Source: Cavia porcellus (Eukaryota; Chordata; Mammalia; Rodentia; Caviidae). Taken from it: 64,000 nt of DNA. Numbering within the stretch: the stretch's first letter is position 1; each line of letters opens with the position of its first letter. Below the pieces are notes generated by a model, which ran no database searches, was not told where the DNA came from, and worked only from the letters and a program-made list of their open reading frames with translations. Location: NCBI RefSeq assembly GCF_034190915.1, contig NW_026947544.1, forward strand, positions 1,400,001-1,464,000, read 5' to 3'. The position numbers and the translations under genes were made by a program. This document shows, in pieces, positions 1-12,309 of this stretch.

Positions 1-28
1 AATACCGATTTCAAAGCAAGTCCACTGG

Positions 29-126
29 AGATCTTCACTGTCTATCTCATTTTCTCTAGTTTTCTTCTAAATAGTTGGAAATCTTCACTGTCTATCTTAT
101 TTTCTGTAGTTTTCTTCTAAATAATT
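29..126. repeat. Two-copy 50-bp tandem duplication
   Basis: The stretch beginning atcttcactgtctatct occurs at 31 and again at 81 with only a few substitutions, giving a 50-bp period. It lies just outside the first retroelement. It looks like a simple local tandem duplication with no coding content. Confidence 0.8.
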
Positions 127-214
127 GTCACCATATTCACACACATTGAATATATACTGGTCATTATAGAACTAATCAAATCATTACAGGATGATGAAGG
201 CTTTTTAGGTCTTC

Positions 215-230
215 AAAACCTGATTTTGGG
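215..230. repeat. 5' target-site duplication of the HAL1-like element
   Basis: AAAACCTGATTTTGGG is repeated exactly at 3423-3438. The pair brackets 231-3422 and is the expected product of L1-endonuclease-primed insertion. It begins with A residues, as expected for an L1-type nick. Confidence 0.92.
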
Positions 231-3200
231 AGAGACCATGGCAGAAAGATAGTGGCAGCTATGGAGACTCTCTGAGATACCCAGCTTAGAACCCAGGAAT
301 GGTGCAGAGTCCTAAGCAGGGGGAGATATACCCTGCTGACCCAAGAATGAACTGGGCTGAGAGAAACCAACTGGGAATGCAATCCTGGTCCTATAACAGG
401 AACAGATAAGGACTCAGCGGGGAAGCTAGAACCTGCACCCCTGGAAGCCGCAATTTGGGTTTCCTGCCACTGCTGCAGCATCTGAATCAGCACAGCAGGG
501 AGAGGGACACACAAAAGCTCAGAGAGCAGGAATCAGCAAACAGAGTTGAGAACAGGATGGGCGAGGAGCCCTGCATTGACCTGCAGTGAGTGAGGGAAAC
601 AGGGACTCTTCCATAAATTAGGAGACTCCAACAGTGGACATTCTGGGACCATGCAGACTAGCCAGAACAGGATGCTGCAGTGACTTTAGTTGCATATTCC
701 ACTCTCAAGCAGGATTGGTGGGGAGTGCCTGGCTTGGCTGACGCCGTGGTCTGGGACCCAGTGGGCTAGCCCAAGACAGGTCCCAGCACCTGGCGGTGCA
801 CCCTATCAGTGAAGCCTTCAGTAGGTTGACTAACATGAAGGGGCGGGACCAGCAGAGGCTGCCCAGATCTGTGTCTCCCTAGTACACTACAGTGGTTGAA
901 ATACCTAGCCAGTGGATTCAAACAAACTGTAATCAACAAAGAAAAAAACTGGGCCTCCTATTTACACTTTTATGGAAGAAACAAAAAATATGTGAAGAGG
1001 GAGCAACAAGAAAGGGACCTTGGCCCCCAATCCTGAGAACACTGATCCAGGAAAGGTAAATGCAAAGGACAATGATGACAGAAAATATGCAATATCAGGC
1101 AGGGCACCAATAGACATAAAGCAATATCTCCGGAGCCTCATAGATGAGTTCAAAAGTGAAGTATTTAACATAATAAAGCAAGATACAATAGTTAGAGAAA
1201 TGCTAAGCACCACCCAAGAAAAAACAGATGATGGAATGGAAAAACAGGGGGGAAAGGGAGGAGAATTGTTTGATGGAGAAAATAGAGAAAACATAGAATA
1301 CATGAAGCAGGTTCAAAGAGATTACCAGGAAACTAAAAACTCTATTGAAAGCTGGCATAACAGCTTGAAAGAAACTAAGGATAGATTATTTGAACTGGAG
1401 GACAGATTTGTAGAGTAGGAGCGTGAAATGAAAAACTTAAAAATAACAAAGAAACAGTAATAATACAAAGGCTAGAAGATGATAAGAGAATCTATAACTT
1501 AAGAATTAAGAACATAAAAGAAGAGGTAGGGACACAAACAAATGAACTACAAAAGCTATTCACAGAACTAATCCAGGAGAATTTCCCGAATTTAGCAAAA
1601 GGTAAAGATGTATTCAGATATATGAGGCATACAGGACCCCAGCCACCTACAACCCAAACAGAGCTACACCCAGGCAAATAATAATCAAAATTTCAGAAAT
1701 AAATATAAGAATAGAATACTAAAAACTGTCAGAGACAAGAAACAGATCACTTACAAGGGAACACCCATCAGAAATACAGCAGACTTCTCAGCACAAACCA
1801 TCAAATCACAAAGAGCATGGGGGGGGGAATAATTCAAGCTTTGAAAGATAATAACCTCCAGCCAAGATTGATATATCCTGCACAACTATCCCTAGAAATT
1901 GATGGAAAAACAAGATGCTTCCAGGATAGGAACTAGGGGAATTTGCAACCACCAATTCAACTCTACAGAGAATACTGCAGTATATTCTAAAAAAGAAAAA
2001 TACCAAGATTCCAGAAATAGTGGCAGAGAGGCCATGATGAATGAAGCAGAAAGTGAAATGAAGAAGACAAACTGACAACTAATGACAGAAAAAGAGCTCA
2101 CCAGAAATGAGGCAAAGGAGGTTATATGGCAGGAACAGCTATTTTGGAGAAAACAAGACATCATAATAGCTAGTGTGATTTAATATCATCTTGTTTTGAA
2201 GTCCCATCAAGCTTTTGTTCTTCTGTCTCCATAGGTCTTAACATGTTGTATCTTACTGGATTTTATTATATGTGTAATGTAAACAAAAACTTTTATAGAC
2301 AAGGATATTATGCAGAAACCATTGTTCATTTTCTGTTGGTTGATTCTAAATACCTTGTAATACTGTCATTCTCTTGAACAGTTTTACATTGTCTTGATAT
2401 GTTTGATGCTACAGTATACGAAATTATACTCAAAGATTTCAAAGAAAGAGACACTATGGTAACTACTTTTATGTCGGGATTATCTTGTGGTGAAACACCA
2501 TTTTGCTTAAATGGTCATGTTTTGACCTGTGCTGTTTTGTTATTATGCCCTCTTTTATCTCAATCTCCATTTTATTATTTACTTTTTCATTTTTATCCTT
2601 TTAATTAAGGGAAAAATAAATAAATAATAGCAGGAAATATTATAGTAACCCACTTTGATTTCCTATTAACTTGATTTGAAACCCTGTATTGCTCTCACTC
2701 TCTGTTTTGACTGATTTTCCTCTATTCTGCTTTGCTTTATAGTACCAAGTTCAAAAGTATAGGCAACAGCTGTTAAGATAATAAGATTCATTATGATACC
2801 CATTTTGGTTAATTATTATCTTCTTTTGAAGACTTGTAATGTCTCCAATGTTTTGGTTTTATTGGTTTTGTTCTTCACTGTTTCATTCAATTTTATAACT
2901 GATGATATAGGCAATTCTTTTTAAGATAGCAAGAGGCATTATGGTAACCATGGTTGATCACCTTGTATTATATTTTTACATTGTATATTATGTCCATCCT
3001 TTTGATTTGACTGACTCTGTTCTGTTACGTCACATTTTGTTTTACTCTCTTCAAAAAAAAAAGTAATAAGAACTGTGGGAGTAATAAAACCCAAAATGTA
3101 TAATTTTCATTGTACAAAAGAGAGGAAAAGAAAGTGCTCTAAATGATATAACTGCATGTATATTTAAGTGTATAAGATAGATAACAATATTACTGAGTTT

Positions 3201-3422
3201 TGTTGGATCATTGAACAGAACTGTTTGCAGTCTCACTGTTTGAATGTCCAATTTATAAGCTTTAATTTTGTAACTTGAACAAATATTTCTAAGATGACAA
3301 TATGTAATCTACTAACTTAGTGATTTCCTATGGTTTATTTTTTCTGAAAATTCTTCATAACTTGTACCCTTTTTCTGTTTTTTTCTTTTTTCTTTTTCCT
3401 CCTTAAATAAAAAATTTTTTTT
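231..3422 (+). mobile_element. HAL1-like (ORF2-less LINE) element, complete between TSDs
   Basis: This is a 3.2-kb element in four parts. 231 to about 971 is a leader resembling an L1 5' UTR. About 972-1930 is a decayed L1-type ORF1. About 1930-2150 is an extension not present in the L1 copies of this window. About 2150-3410 matches the 3' UTRs of the window's L1s, for example the motif catcataatagctagtg shared near 2160 and 12470. No ORF2 endonuclease or reverse transcriptase sequence is present. An A/T-rich tail with AATAAA lies near 3405-3422. Perfect 16-bp TSDs show that a whole unit was inserted by target-primed reverse transcription. Half-a-LINE (HAL1) elements with only ORF1 are known in mammals and need L1 ORF2p in trans. 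Assignment to that class is by structure. An L1 that lost ORF2 after insertion is the alternative, but a second copy in the window shares the post-ORF1 extension. Confidence 0.75.
972..1930 (+). pseudogene. Decayed ORF1p (L1/HAL1 nucleic-acid chaperone) of the HAL1-like element
   Basis: An open stretch at 1020-1418 encodes a charged, helical N-terminal region (residues around DYQETKNSIESW, then KDRLFELEDRF) that aligns with the coiled coil of the intact L1 ORF1 at 51164. An in-frame ATG at 972 is followed 21 bases later by TGA, possibly a CpG-decay change, so the visible frame begins after that stop. After the TAG near 1416 the reading frame shifts and carries further stops. The RNA-binding and C-terminal parts are still recognisable from about 1560 to 1910, for example the DNA equivalents of the intact copy's [10 protein letters not shown] and YPAKLS segments. 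ORF1p binds L1-type RNA and forms trimers. This copy cannot encode it. Start and end are approximate. Confidence 0.8.
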
Positions 3423-3438
3423 AAAACCTGATTTTGGG
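3423..3438. repeat. 3' target-site duplication of the HAL1-like element
   Basis: This is an exact copy of 215-230, directly after the A/T-rich tail. Confidence 0.92.
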
Positions 3439-4285
3439 GAAGTCAATTAATGACTACCATGTCTCTCATTCTCTTTGAAGTAGCTGTCTTTATCTTTGTG
3501 TATGCTGGAATTGAACATCAGAGACTAAACCAGTATCACTCTGAACAGTTAATAACAGTATTGCTAGATTTTATATCATAATGCTACAGAATTAGCATTG
3601 GGTTTCTTAGTGTCTCTTCTTCAGAGTATCTGTTCATTACATAATGCAGTATATAATCTGTTCCCATAAATAGTTTAAAAATTCTTCCCAATGTGTGAAT
3701 CTCTATATGTATATCTATCTTTTCTATATTTTAGGGAAAAACAGATCATAACAAGACAATAAAACAAATTCCTAGAAAAACATGCAATGAAAAAGACACA
3801 TAAAACTACAATATTAGGTTATCTACCATAGTTACTATGCTTTCTCTTGTTATTTTCAATAGACTTGTCCACATCATCAGGCTTAATATAGGTAAGCATA
3901 GTATTACATAGCTATTTTTATAAAAACACATCTTTTACATTTTGTCATCTTCAGATGACAGAGGCAAGTACTCTACTCTTAGACTTGATAGTATCAAGCA
4001 TACCTAACTAAATTGAATAAAACCAATCAAGGTAAAATAGCAGTCTAACAAACCAGCTTAAAATGAGATCAGTTATAGTAAGACAATGTAAGTAATACAG
4101 GGTTTCAGTTTAAGTTAATAGGAAATTAAGAATAGTTACCGTGATATAACCTGTTATTTTTGGGTTAGTTGTCTGTGCCCTCAATCTAATGAATAGACTG
4201 GAACAAAATATAATCAAACTAAACAGATGATAAGACTTCTGTGGCTTTTAAATTCCAATACACTTTTAACAATGTCCTCTGCCTT
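3439..4285. other. No gene recognised; A/T-rich intergenic DNA
   Basis: I see no coding potential, RNA gene or recognisable repeat core. The left part was contiguous with 1-230 before the HAL1-like insertion. The 3' end of the neighbouring minus-strand element may reach into the right part. Confidence 0.5.
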
Positions 4286-4869
4286 CCTTTTTTAGGCAAT
4301 TCTTCACCTTTCCAATTCTCACAATGTGTTGTATATTTTGGGTCCCACTAGCTCCTTTAGTTTTTAGACTAGGGGGTCAACCTGTTATCTATCTGAGTGT
4401 TGCTGAATCTTTTTATGCCTCAGCTTAATATTGAGCTATACTCCTTTACTTGTTAAAGCCACAAAGATTTTCCCTTCCTTCCAGCTGTGTAGTTCAACAC
4501 TGCACAAAAGTGTCATAACTTCCCTATCTGAGGCTGCTGGATGAGTTGTCCCTATTTCTCACTGGTTTCCTGTCACTTATAGCATTGTTTTCTCATCTTT
4601 GATTCTCAGTTTATTAACCGTCTTTCAGGTTGAGGGTGTTTCCTATTCACTGCATCTCAATGGATCCTGTCTCCTAATCTATTCTGCCTGAATTTTTTTA
4701 TAAGTGTATCAAGGCTACCTATATTAAAGATTATAGCTTACCATCTCTGGCTCATCTGTGCTATTCTATTTTGCTGCTATTATTTGTCCACTTGACTCCT
4801 TCATTACACTGTCTACCCCATTCATTGAAGTCTGTCTGCCATTGTTGCTGGAATCCTGGTATTTTTTTC

Positions 4870-5830
4870 TTCTCTCTCTCTCTCTGGAATGTTCTCCAGT
4901 ATTTTTTGAAGGGTTGGGTTGGTGAACCATGAACTCCCATATTTCCTCTTTGTCTTGGAAGTATTTTGTTTCTCCATTAATTTTGAGACAGTTTTTCCAG
5001 GTACATCAGTCTTGGTTGACAGTTATTTTCTTTCGGGGCTTGGACTATTTCTCCCAGGCTCTTCTCAGTTTGAGAGTTTGTGTTGATAAATCTGTCATTA
5101 TTTTGATGATTTGTCCTTTGTGGGTGATCTGCTTCTTTCCTCTGGCTGCTTTTAATATTCTGTTCTTATGGTGGATTTTGGAATCTTGATTATTATATAT
5201 CTGGGTGTAGATCTGATTTGGTTGTAGGTGGCTGGAGTTTTGCATGCCTCAATTATCTGGATGTCATTTCTTTTTCCTATGCTTGGGAAGTTTTCCTTAA
5301 TTATATCTGTGAATAGTCTTTGTAGTTAACTTGTGGATACTCCTGCTTCTTTGTTCACGTTTTTTATTCCTTGTTATTTTTAAGAGATCTTTGCTTTCAT
5401 TATCACACATCAAAAATCTCTTCAAGTTTCAAAAGGATACTTTTATTTCTATCAAGGCATGTTGTCAGCTTTCAATGGAGTTTTTAGTTTCCTGGTAATC
5501 TCTTTGAATCTGTTCCATGTATTCTAGACTTTGTTTATATTCTTCATCAAAAGTTTCTCTTCCTTTTCTGAGTTCCCCCATTCTTACAACTGTGTTCTCT
5601 TGGGAGGAGCTTTATCATTTCTTTAATTAATATTTTTATATCTTGCCTCACTTGGATCAGAACTACAGTTTTAAATTCATTCATCTATAAGGTCACAAAG
5701 GTATTTCTTTATATCCGCTGATTCTGTGGCTAATATTGCATGATTATTTCATTGGTTCTCTTTTGTATTTACTGTCCTAGGCTTATTTTTCCAGTGTCAG
5801 TGGCTAGAGGTTTTTTTTTTTTTTTTTATT
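4870..5830 (-). pseudogene. Decayed ORF1p of the minus-strand HAL1-like element
   Basis: On the minus strand the segment carries ORF1-type coiled-coil and C-terminal sequence. The 66-residue open piece at 5045-5245 includes KQITHKGQIIKIMTDLSTQTLKLRRAW in order, matching the [27 protein letters not shown] region of the intact L1 ORF1. Multiple stops and frameshifts interrupt it. The protein would have been the RNA-binding chaperone of the element and is not encodable now. Confidence 0.7.
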
Positions 5831-6368
5831 TCTACCTCTTGTCATGTTTCTGGTTTCTTTCAGACAGGTATGTCTGGGGTGTCTTTGGTCCTGTCCATAT
5901 TGCTTAGGGTCTTTCCAAAGAGTGCTGAATGGGGTTTGCTGCCCTCCCCAATTTGCTATTATCTGAGGTACATGCAGGGATGCAGGGATGCTGCAGGTTA
6001 GCCTCAAGGTTCTGATCCAGTCAATCCACAATTTCCTTCAGCAACTTCAACTGTACCTTGTGAACATCACAGAGTTATGAATTTGTTCCTGGCTATTGGG
6101 TCCCAACCAGAGGCATAGCTCAGCCCCAGCACAGCCCACCAGTTTTCTCTGTGCCAGGGACAGCCAACTGATGCCACCACAGTGCCTGGCTCTGCCCAAC
6201 TCCACGATGTCCTCCCTAATCCCCAGCACTCACCAGGAATCAATGTAGTTTTTCCTTCTGGCTCTACTCCATGCTGTGCCCTCCTACTAAGGGCTCAGGA
6301 CTAAACAATTCCTGTTATTGGTGGCCATAGCTTCAGCTTGACCTTGAATCACCTGACTCCATGGCACT

Positions 6369-6830
6369 CCCAGCACAGCACAGACTGGTCTCTGTGAGCA
6401 AGTAGGGCTCCAGCCCTCCAATTGCATTTTTCCTTCCCCCTCAGAGGCAGATTCTAGCTTGATGTGGTTTTTCCATGTCTAGATCAGCATTCTGCCTCTT
6501 CAGAAAACTATGTGGTGCCCAGATGCATGGTCCTCTCTGTGGCCTCCTCCAGCATGGGGCTCCAGGACCCAATTTCCAGTACTCACCGAGAGCCAACTCT
6601 CCTTGGCTCCACTCTAGGCTGCAGTGTGTCTTACCAGCAAGAGTCTGGGACTCATCGACTCCCGTTATCAGCAGCTGTGGCTTCAGCATGACTTTGGAAT
6701 ATCTGAGTCTAGGGTGCACCCAGCACAGTATGGAATGGGTCTCCAAGAGTGTGCTGAGCTACAGCCCTCCCTCCATGTTTTTCCTCCCTTTTCCTAATTT
6801 TATTTTTCCCTTCGGTTTCTTCCTGGCTTA
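6369..6830 (-). repeat. Monomer-like tandem blocks in HAL1-like 5' leader
   Basis: Two diverged blocks, each beginning (minus strand) with the CTGTGCTGGG core and containing a GTGAGTRCTGG motif, are offset by about 352 bp (6719 versus 6367). They resemble the tandem promoter monomers of rodent L1 5' UTRs. Divergence is high and the edges are uncertain. Confidence 0.5.
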
Positions 6831-6953
6831 ATAAAAATCATCCTCTAATCATCTGGCCCTCTCCATGCTGGCAAATTCTAGCATCTGAGCTGCTTTCCAT
6901 GAGGATGCTCTCCATCCAGCCCTCTATCAAGCCACATTTTTCCCACCCTCCAG

Positions 6954-7349
6954 CTCAGTGGGTCTTGAGCCCACCTGCATCAACTGTCCTGCACCCTGCC
7001 GTGCTTGGAGGACTCTGGGGTCCTGGGCCTGAAGGCGCCCTCAGTTTTGGAGGCTGGTCAACCTGGGGTGAGTATCCCTGCACCATACCCCATGCCCAGG
7101 AAGTCTAGGATCCTCACTTTGGCTCAGGCCAGGGAACTTTGTGGCTTCCTGCTCAGTGGGTCTTGAACCCACCTGCAACAACTGACACGCTTCCTACACT
7201 GCTTGGCAGATTCTGGGGTTTTGAGTCTGCCAGCATCCTAATTCTAGAAATGAGGTGGTCTGAGGTGAGGTGAGTGCACCATTTGGAACCACAGAGTTTG
7301 GGAATATTGCCCCCCCCCCCCGGCCAAGGAACTTTACAGCTTCCTGCCA
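6954..7349 (+). repeat. Two ~198-bp 5' UTR monomers of the older L1
   Basis: CTCAGTGGGTCTTGA occurs at 6954 and 7152, followed in both by related sequence ending in a GGAACTTT..GCTTCCTG block. The 198-bp period differs in length and sequence from the about 324-bp monomers of the young L1. A run of 12 C residues at 7310-7321 lies within the second unit. Confidence 0.7.
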
Positions 7350-7520
7350 CACTCGGCCTGCACCATAGGGCTTGGGCCTGCCTGCCCCACCCACAGTGAC
7401 CCTCTCTCAACCCCGGGAACTCGGCAGTCACAGTCCCAGCAGCTGAGGGCATAAAAGAGGATTTCCAACAGACCCTGGGGTAGCCTTGGAATAACACTTG
7501 AAACTTGAAAATATAGGAAA

Positions 7521-8555
7521 ATGACAAAATAAAATACCAAAATACACTCTCAAACCTCCAGCTCATCCCAAGAAACTTCTATGTACACAGAAGAAAACAT
7601 ATGCCATATGCCTGCAGTACCTCACATAATAGCAACTAAAACAAAGAAGCAGCTCTGGGAAGCTTTAAAGGAATTCAAACTAGAAATAATCTTGCAAGTA
7701 AAACAAGAAATGATAAAATAAGTGAAGATGATGCTGAAAATTTATAAAAATACACAGCTAAAAAATTGGAGAACTAAACAAAAAGGTAGAATCCCTGGAT
7801 GAACAATATAAGAAACAGAATATATAGAGCTGATGCAAAGAGATATACAAGAAATCAAAAATTCTATTGAAAGTTGTAAAAACTCAATGAAAGTGAAGAT
7901 AGAATTTCAGACCTCAAAGACAAGATTGCAGCTAGTGAACAGGAAAGGAAAGATCTTTTACAAATAACAAGGAATCGGAAAATAATAATTTAACAGCTGC
8001 AAGATGATGCAAAGGAAAACAACATAAGATTTATAGGGATAAATGAAAAAGAAAGATACAACATAAAAGATATCAAGAGGATCTTTTGAGAAGTAATAGC
8101 TGAAAATTTCCCAAACCTGAGAATGGAAACTGACATCAGGATCAGTGCAGCATATGAAACTCCAAATAGCCATAACCAAAAGAAAACTACACCTAGACTT
8201 ATAATAATCATCATCCCAGAAATCCAACATAAGAAAGAAATTTTGAAAGCTGTCAAAGACAAAAGACAGATCATCTATAAAGGAAAACCTATCAGAATCA
8301 CAGCAGACTTCTCAGCACAAACAATAAAGTCAAGAAGAACATGGAGTGAAGTATTTCAGATCTTGAAGGAAAATTACTTCCAACCTAGAATGATGTACCC
8401 TGCAAAACTGTCCTTCAAACTGATGGAGAAATAAAATACTTACATAAAAAAGAACAGCTGAAGAACTTCAGGATCACCAAGCCAACCCTGCAAAGAATTC
8501 TGAAAGACAGATTAGACACACTTGGAAAAAGCCAGAAAGTAAAGCAGACAATTAA
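7521..8555 (+). pseudogene. Decayed L1 ORF1
   Basis: The ATG at 7521 is followed by TAA at the fourth codon. The rest aligns with ORF1 of the intact L1. The largest open piece, 8123-8434, spans the end of the RNA-recognition domain and the C-terminal domain ([20 protein letters not shown], then [16 protein letters not shown]). The stop equivalent to that of the intact copy is at 8553-8555. It is non-functional. Confidence 0.85.
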
Positions 8556-8574
8556 ACAGAATGGAAAGATAAAG

Positions 8575-11500
8575 ATGCAATAGCAGCAAGGTAACATGTC
8601 AACAATAAACTAACATTTAACAGTTATAACCATTAATATAATTGGTCTCAATGTACCAATTAAAAGAAGTAGACTGGCTGAATGGATCAAGAAATAAAAT
8701 CCAATCACATGCTGTCTATAAGAAACCCAACTAACACAAAAGTATACTCACAGACTGAAAGTCAAAGGATGAAAACAATACCTCACACAAAAGGAAACAA
8801 AAGAAATGCAGAGTAGCTATTTTATTTGCAGACAATGTGAACTTTAAATCAATAATGATCAGCAAAGTCAAAGAAGATGACTGTATACTCATTAGGGGAA
8901 AACTTTAAGAGGAAGAGATATATTAAATATATATGAACCAAATTCCAGAGCACACAGTTATATAAAACAAGTATCAACAGAAATGAAAAACCAAATTCCA
9001 GTAACACAATTATAACAGAAGACCTTAACACAACATTGACACCAAGGGTTAGATTAAACAGACAAAAAAACAGCAAATAATAGAAATGAATCACACCTGT
9101 GAACAAGTGGATTTGATAGACATATACAGAGCGTTCCATCCAACATCAGAATTCTTCTCAGCAGTCCATGGGTCATTCTCTAAAATAGACCATATATATT
9201 AGCTCACAGAAGATATTTAAATATATGCAAAAGAGTTGGCATTATCCCTTGCAGGTAATTAGATCATAGCGCTTTGAAATTAGAAATTAATGATAAAAAT
9301 ACTGCAAAAATCCCACACTCTTGAGTAATCAGTGGGTCACAGGGAAAATTAAAGAAGAAATTATAAACAATACCTACAAGAAAATGAAATTACAAATACA
9401 ATTTATCGCAATCTATGGGATGTAATGAAAGCTGTCCTCAGAGGAAAACATTGCACTGAGTTCTCACATCAGGAAAACAGAATGAATACAAATAAATGAG
9501 CTGATGCTACACCTCAAACAGCTAGAAAAAGAAGAACAAGTCAAGCCCAAAGCCAAAAGAAGAGAGGAAATTTTAAAAATCAGAGCAGAAATCAGTGCAA
9601 TAGAGATTAACAAAACAATCCAAAGAATCAATGAATCACAGGATTGTTTCTTGGAAATAATAAAATTGACAAGATCCTAACCAACTTATTTTAAAAGAAG
9701 AAAAAGCTCAAATTCATGCAGTAAGGAATGAAAAAGGCAAAATCACTGTAGACTCTGAGAGAAATACAGAAGATCATCAGCACCTATTTTGAAAACCTCT
9801 ACTCTCAAAGGTTTGATAACACAGAAGAAATAGATAGATTCTGAAACATATGAAGTACCAAAGCTAGGTCAAGAAGATGTAAAACAGCTGAATAACCCAA
9901 TATCTACTGATGAAATTGAAATTAGAATTAAGTCATTACCTACAAAAAGAGCCCAGACCCAGACAGATTCACTGCAGAATTCTACAAGAAGTACAAAGAA
10001 GACTTAATTCCAACACTCCTCAAACTCTTCAATGAAGTTGAAAGGGAAGGAATCCTTTCTAAATCATTTCTGGAAGCAAATATTACTCTAGTACCAAAAC
10101 TGGAGAAAGACCCTAATGAACACAGATGCAAAAATCCTCAATAAATAATGGCGAATAGGATGCAGCAAATCATCAAGAAGATCATACACCATGACCAAGT
10201 GGGATTCAGCTCAGGCATGCAGGGATGGTTAAACATACATAAGTCAATAAATGTAATCCATCATATCAATAAAGCCAAAAGTAAGAATCACATGATCATT
10301 TCTATAGATGCAGAAAAAGCTTTATAAGCTTTATAAGGTCAAACATTCATTTATGATAAGAACCTTACAGAAAATTGGAATAGATGGTCTTTACTTCAAT
10401 ATAATAAAAGCCATCTATAACAAACCAACAGCCAATATCATACTAAATGGGCAAAAATTGAAGGCCTTTACCTTAAAATCAGGTACACGACAAGTATGTC
10501 CCTTATCACTGCTCCTATTTAATATATTACTGAAAATAAGCCAGAGAAATTAGACAAGTGAGAGAAATAAAAGGGGTAAAGATAAGAAAAGGAGAATTTA
10601 AATTATCATTATTTGCAGATGACATAATACTCTACATAGAAGACCCACAAAACTCCATTAAAAGACTCCCAGGTATAATAACTAAATTCAGCAATGTAGC
10701 TGGATACAAAATTAATACTGAAAAATTAAGAGCATTTCTATACACTAAAAACAAAATCACAGAGAGAGAAATAATAGAAGCCACACTCTTCACACTATGA
10801 ACCAAAAGAAATGAAATATTTAGGAATTATTCTCATAAAAAAGAAGTGAAAGATCTATTTAGAGAAAATTATAACACACTGAAAATAGAAACTGAAGAGG
10901 ATCTCAGAAAATGGAATGATATCCCTTGCTCAAGGATGGGAAGAATAAATATTGTGAAAATGGCCATTCTTCCAAAACTCATACAGATTCAATGCAATCC
11001 CAATAAAAAATACCATTAAGATACCTCATAGATCTAGAGAAATCACTCCTAAAATTCATCTGGAGTGAGAAGAGACCTAGAATAGCAAAGACAGTTCTAG
11101 GCAGCAAAGGCAAAGCAGGAGGCATTACAATCCTTGAATTGAAGTTATACTACAAAGCCACAATAGTAAAATCAACATGGTACTGGAACCAAGACAGAGC
11201 CAAAGATCAATGGAATAGTTTAAAAGATACAACCACAACTACAAACACACTCAACCACCTTATCTTTGATAAAGGAGCCAAACAGGATCACTGGAAGAAT
11301 GACAGTCTCTTTAATAAATCGTGTTGGAAAAACTGGCTCTCCATTTGCTGAAAAACTAAAGCTAGACCCATGCCTATCACCATGTACTAAAATAAAATCT
11401 AATGGATCAAAGATCTAAATATTAAAACAGAAGCACTAAATCTATTGGAATACAAATTGGGTAAAAACCTTGAAGACATAGGAGTAGGTAAAGAATACAT

Positions 11501-12309
11501 GAACAGGACTCAAACTGCACGGGAAATACTTCCCAGAGTCAGTAACTGGGATCACCTCTTATTAAAAAGTTTCTGCATATCGAAAGAAATCTCCAGCATA
11601 ATGAAAAGAAAACCCACAAACTGGGAAAAAATCTTAGTGAAATCTCCCTCAGACAGGGACTTCTGTCCAAAACACATAAAGAATTAAAAAAACTCACACC
11701 CCCAAAATTAAAAGATCCAATCCACAAATGAAATGAATACACACTTCTCAGGTGAAGAAATACAATCAGAAAATAAATACAAGAAAAAATGTTCATCATC
11801 ATTACTCATTAGAGAAATGCAAATTAAAACCACGCTGAGATTCCATCTCACTCCAGGATCAAGAAAACCAACAACAAATGCTGGAGAGGCTGTGGGTAAC
11901 AAGGAACTCTCCTGCACTGTTGGTGGGAATGTAAACTGGTGCAACCATTGTGGAAGTCAGTCCAGAGATGTCTCAAAAAGCTGGGATTGGAAGTCCCATT
12001 TGTTCCAGCTATTCCACTTCTAGGCATATTCCCAGAAGAACTGAAAATATCATGCCACAGTGATATATGTGCACCCATGTTTATAGCAGCACAATTTGTA
12101 ATAGCCAGATCTTGGAAACAACTCAAGTGTCCATCAACTGAGGAATGGATCAAAAGATGTGGTATTTTTATACAATGGAGTATTACTCAGCTATAAAGAA
12201 GGATCATATTGAGATATTTATAAATAAATGGGCACAGCTTGAGACCATACTCACAAGTGAAATAAATCAAACTCACATGTATCAATACCAAATAGTTTCC
12301 CTAGTGTAA
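8575..12309 (+). pseudogene. Decayed L1 ORF2 (endonuclease/reverse transcriptase)
   Basis: The start-equivalent ATG at 8575 is followed within two codons by TAG. Endonuclease-type sequence follows, then reverse transcriptase pieces at 10308-10553 ([20 protein letters not shown], with a broken GTRQGCPLS motif) and 10558-10800 (LFADDIILYIEDP, containing the catalytic FADD). C-terminal pieces follow at 11139-11351 and 11445-11687. The Cys-rich region near 11870-11940 is frameshifted. The terminal TAA equivalent is at 12307-12309. Many stops and indels make this an old, dead copy. Confidence 0.85.

Larger units (their letters stand above)
4290..6835 (-). mobile_element. Second HAL1-like (ORF2-less) element, minus strand, old
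   Basis: Read on the minus strand, about 6835-5830 is a 5' leader containing two related blocks about 352 bp apart (CCCAGCACAG blocks at 6719 and 6369). About 5830-4860 is a decayed ORF1. About 4860-4290 is the post-ORF1 region. The ORF1 part shares the sequence agagattaccaggaaact with the element at 231-3422. The stretch after ORF1 (minus strand, about 4900-4780) also aligns with 1940-2070 of that element and not with any L1 here. No ORF2 sequence was seen. The 3' end and TSDs could not be fixed, so the left boundary is a guess. Age is suggested by many stops and indels. Confidence 0.6.
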
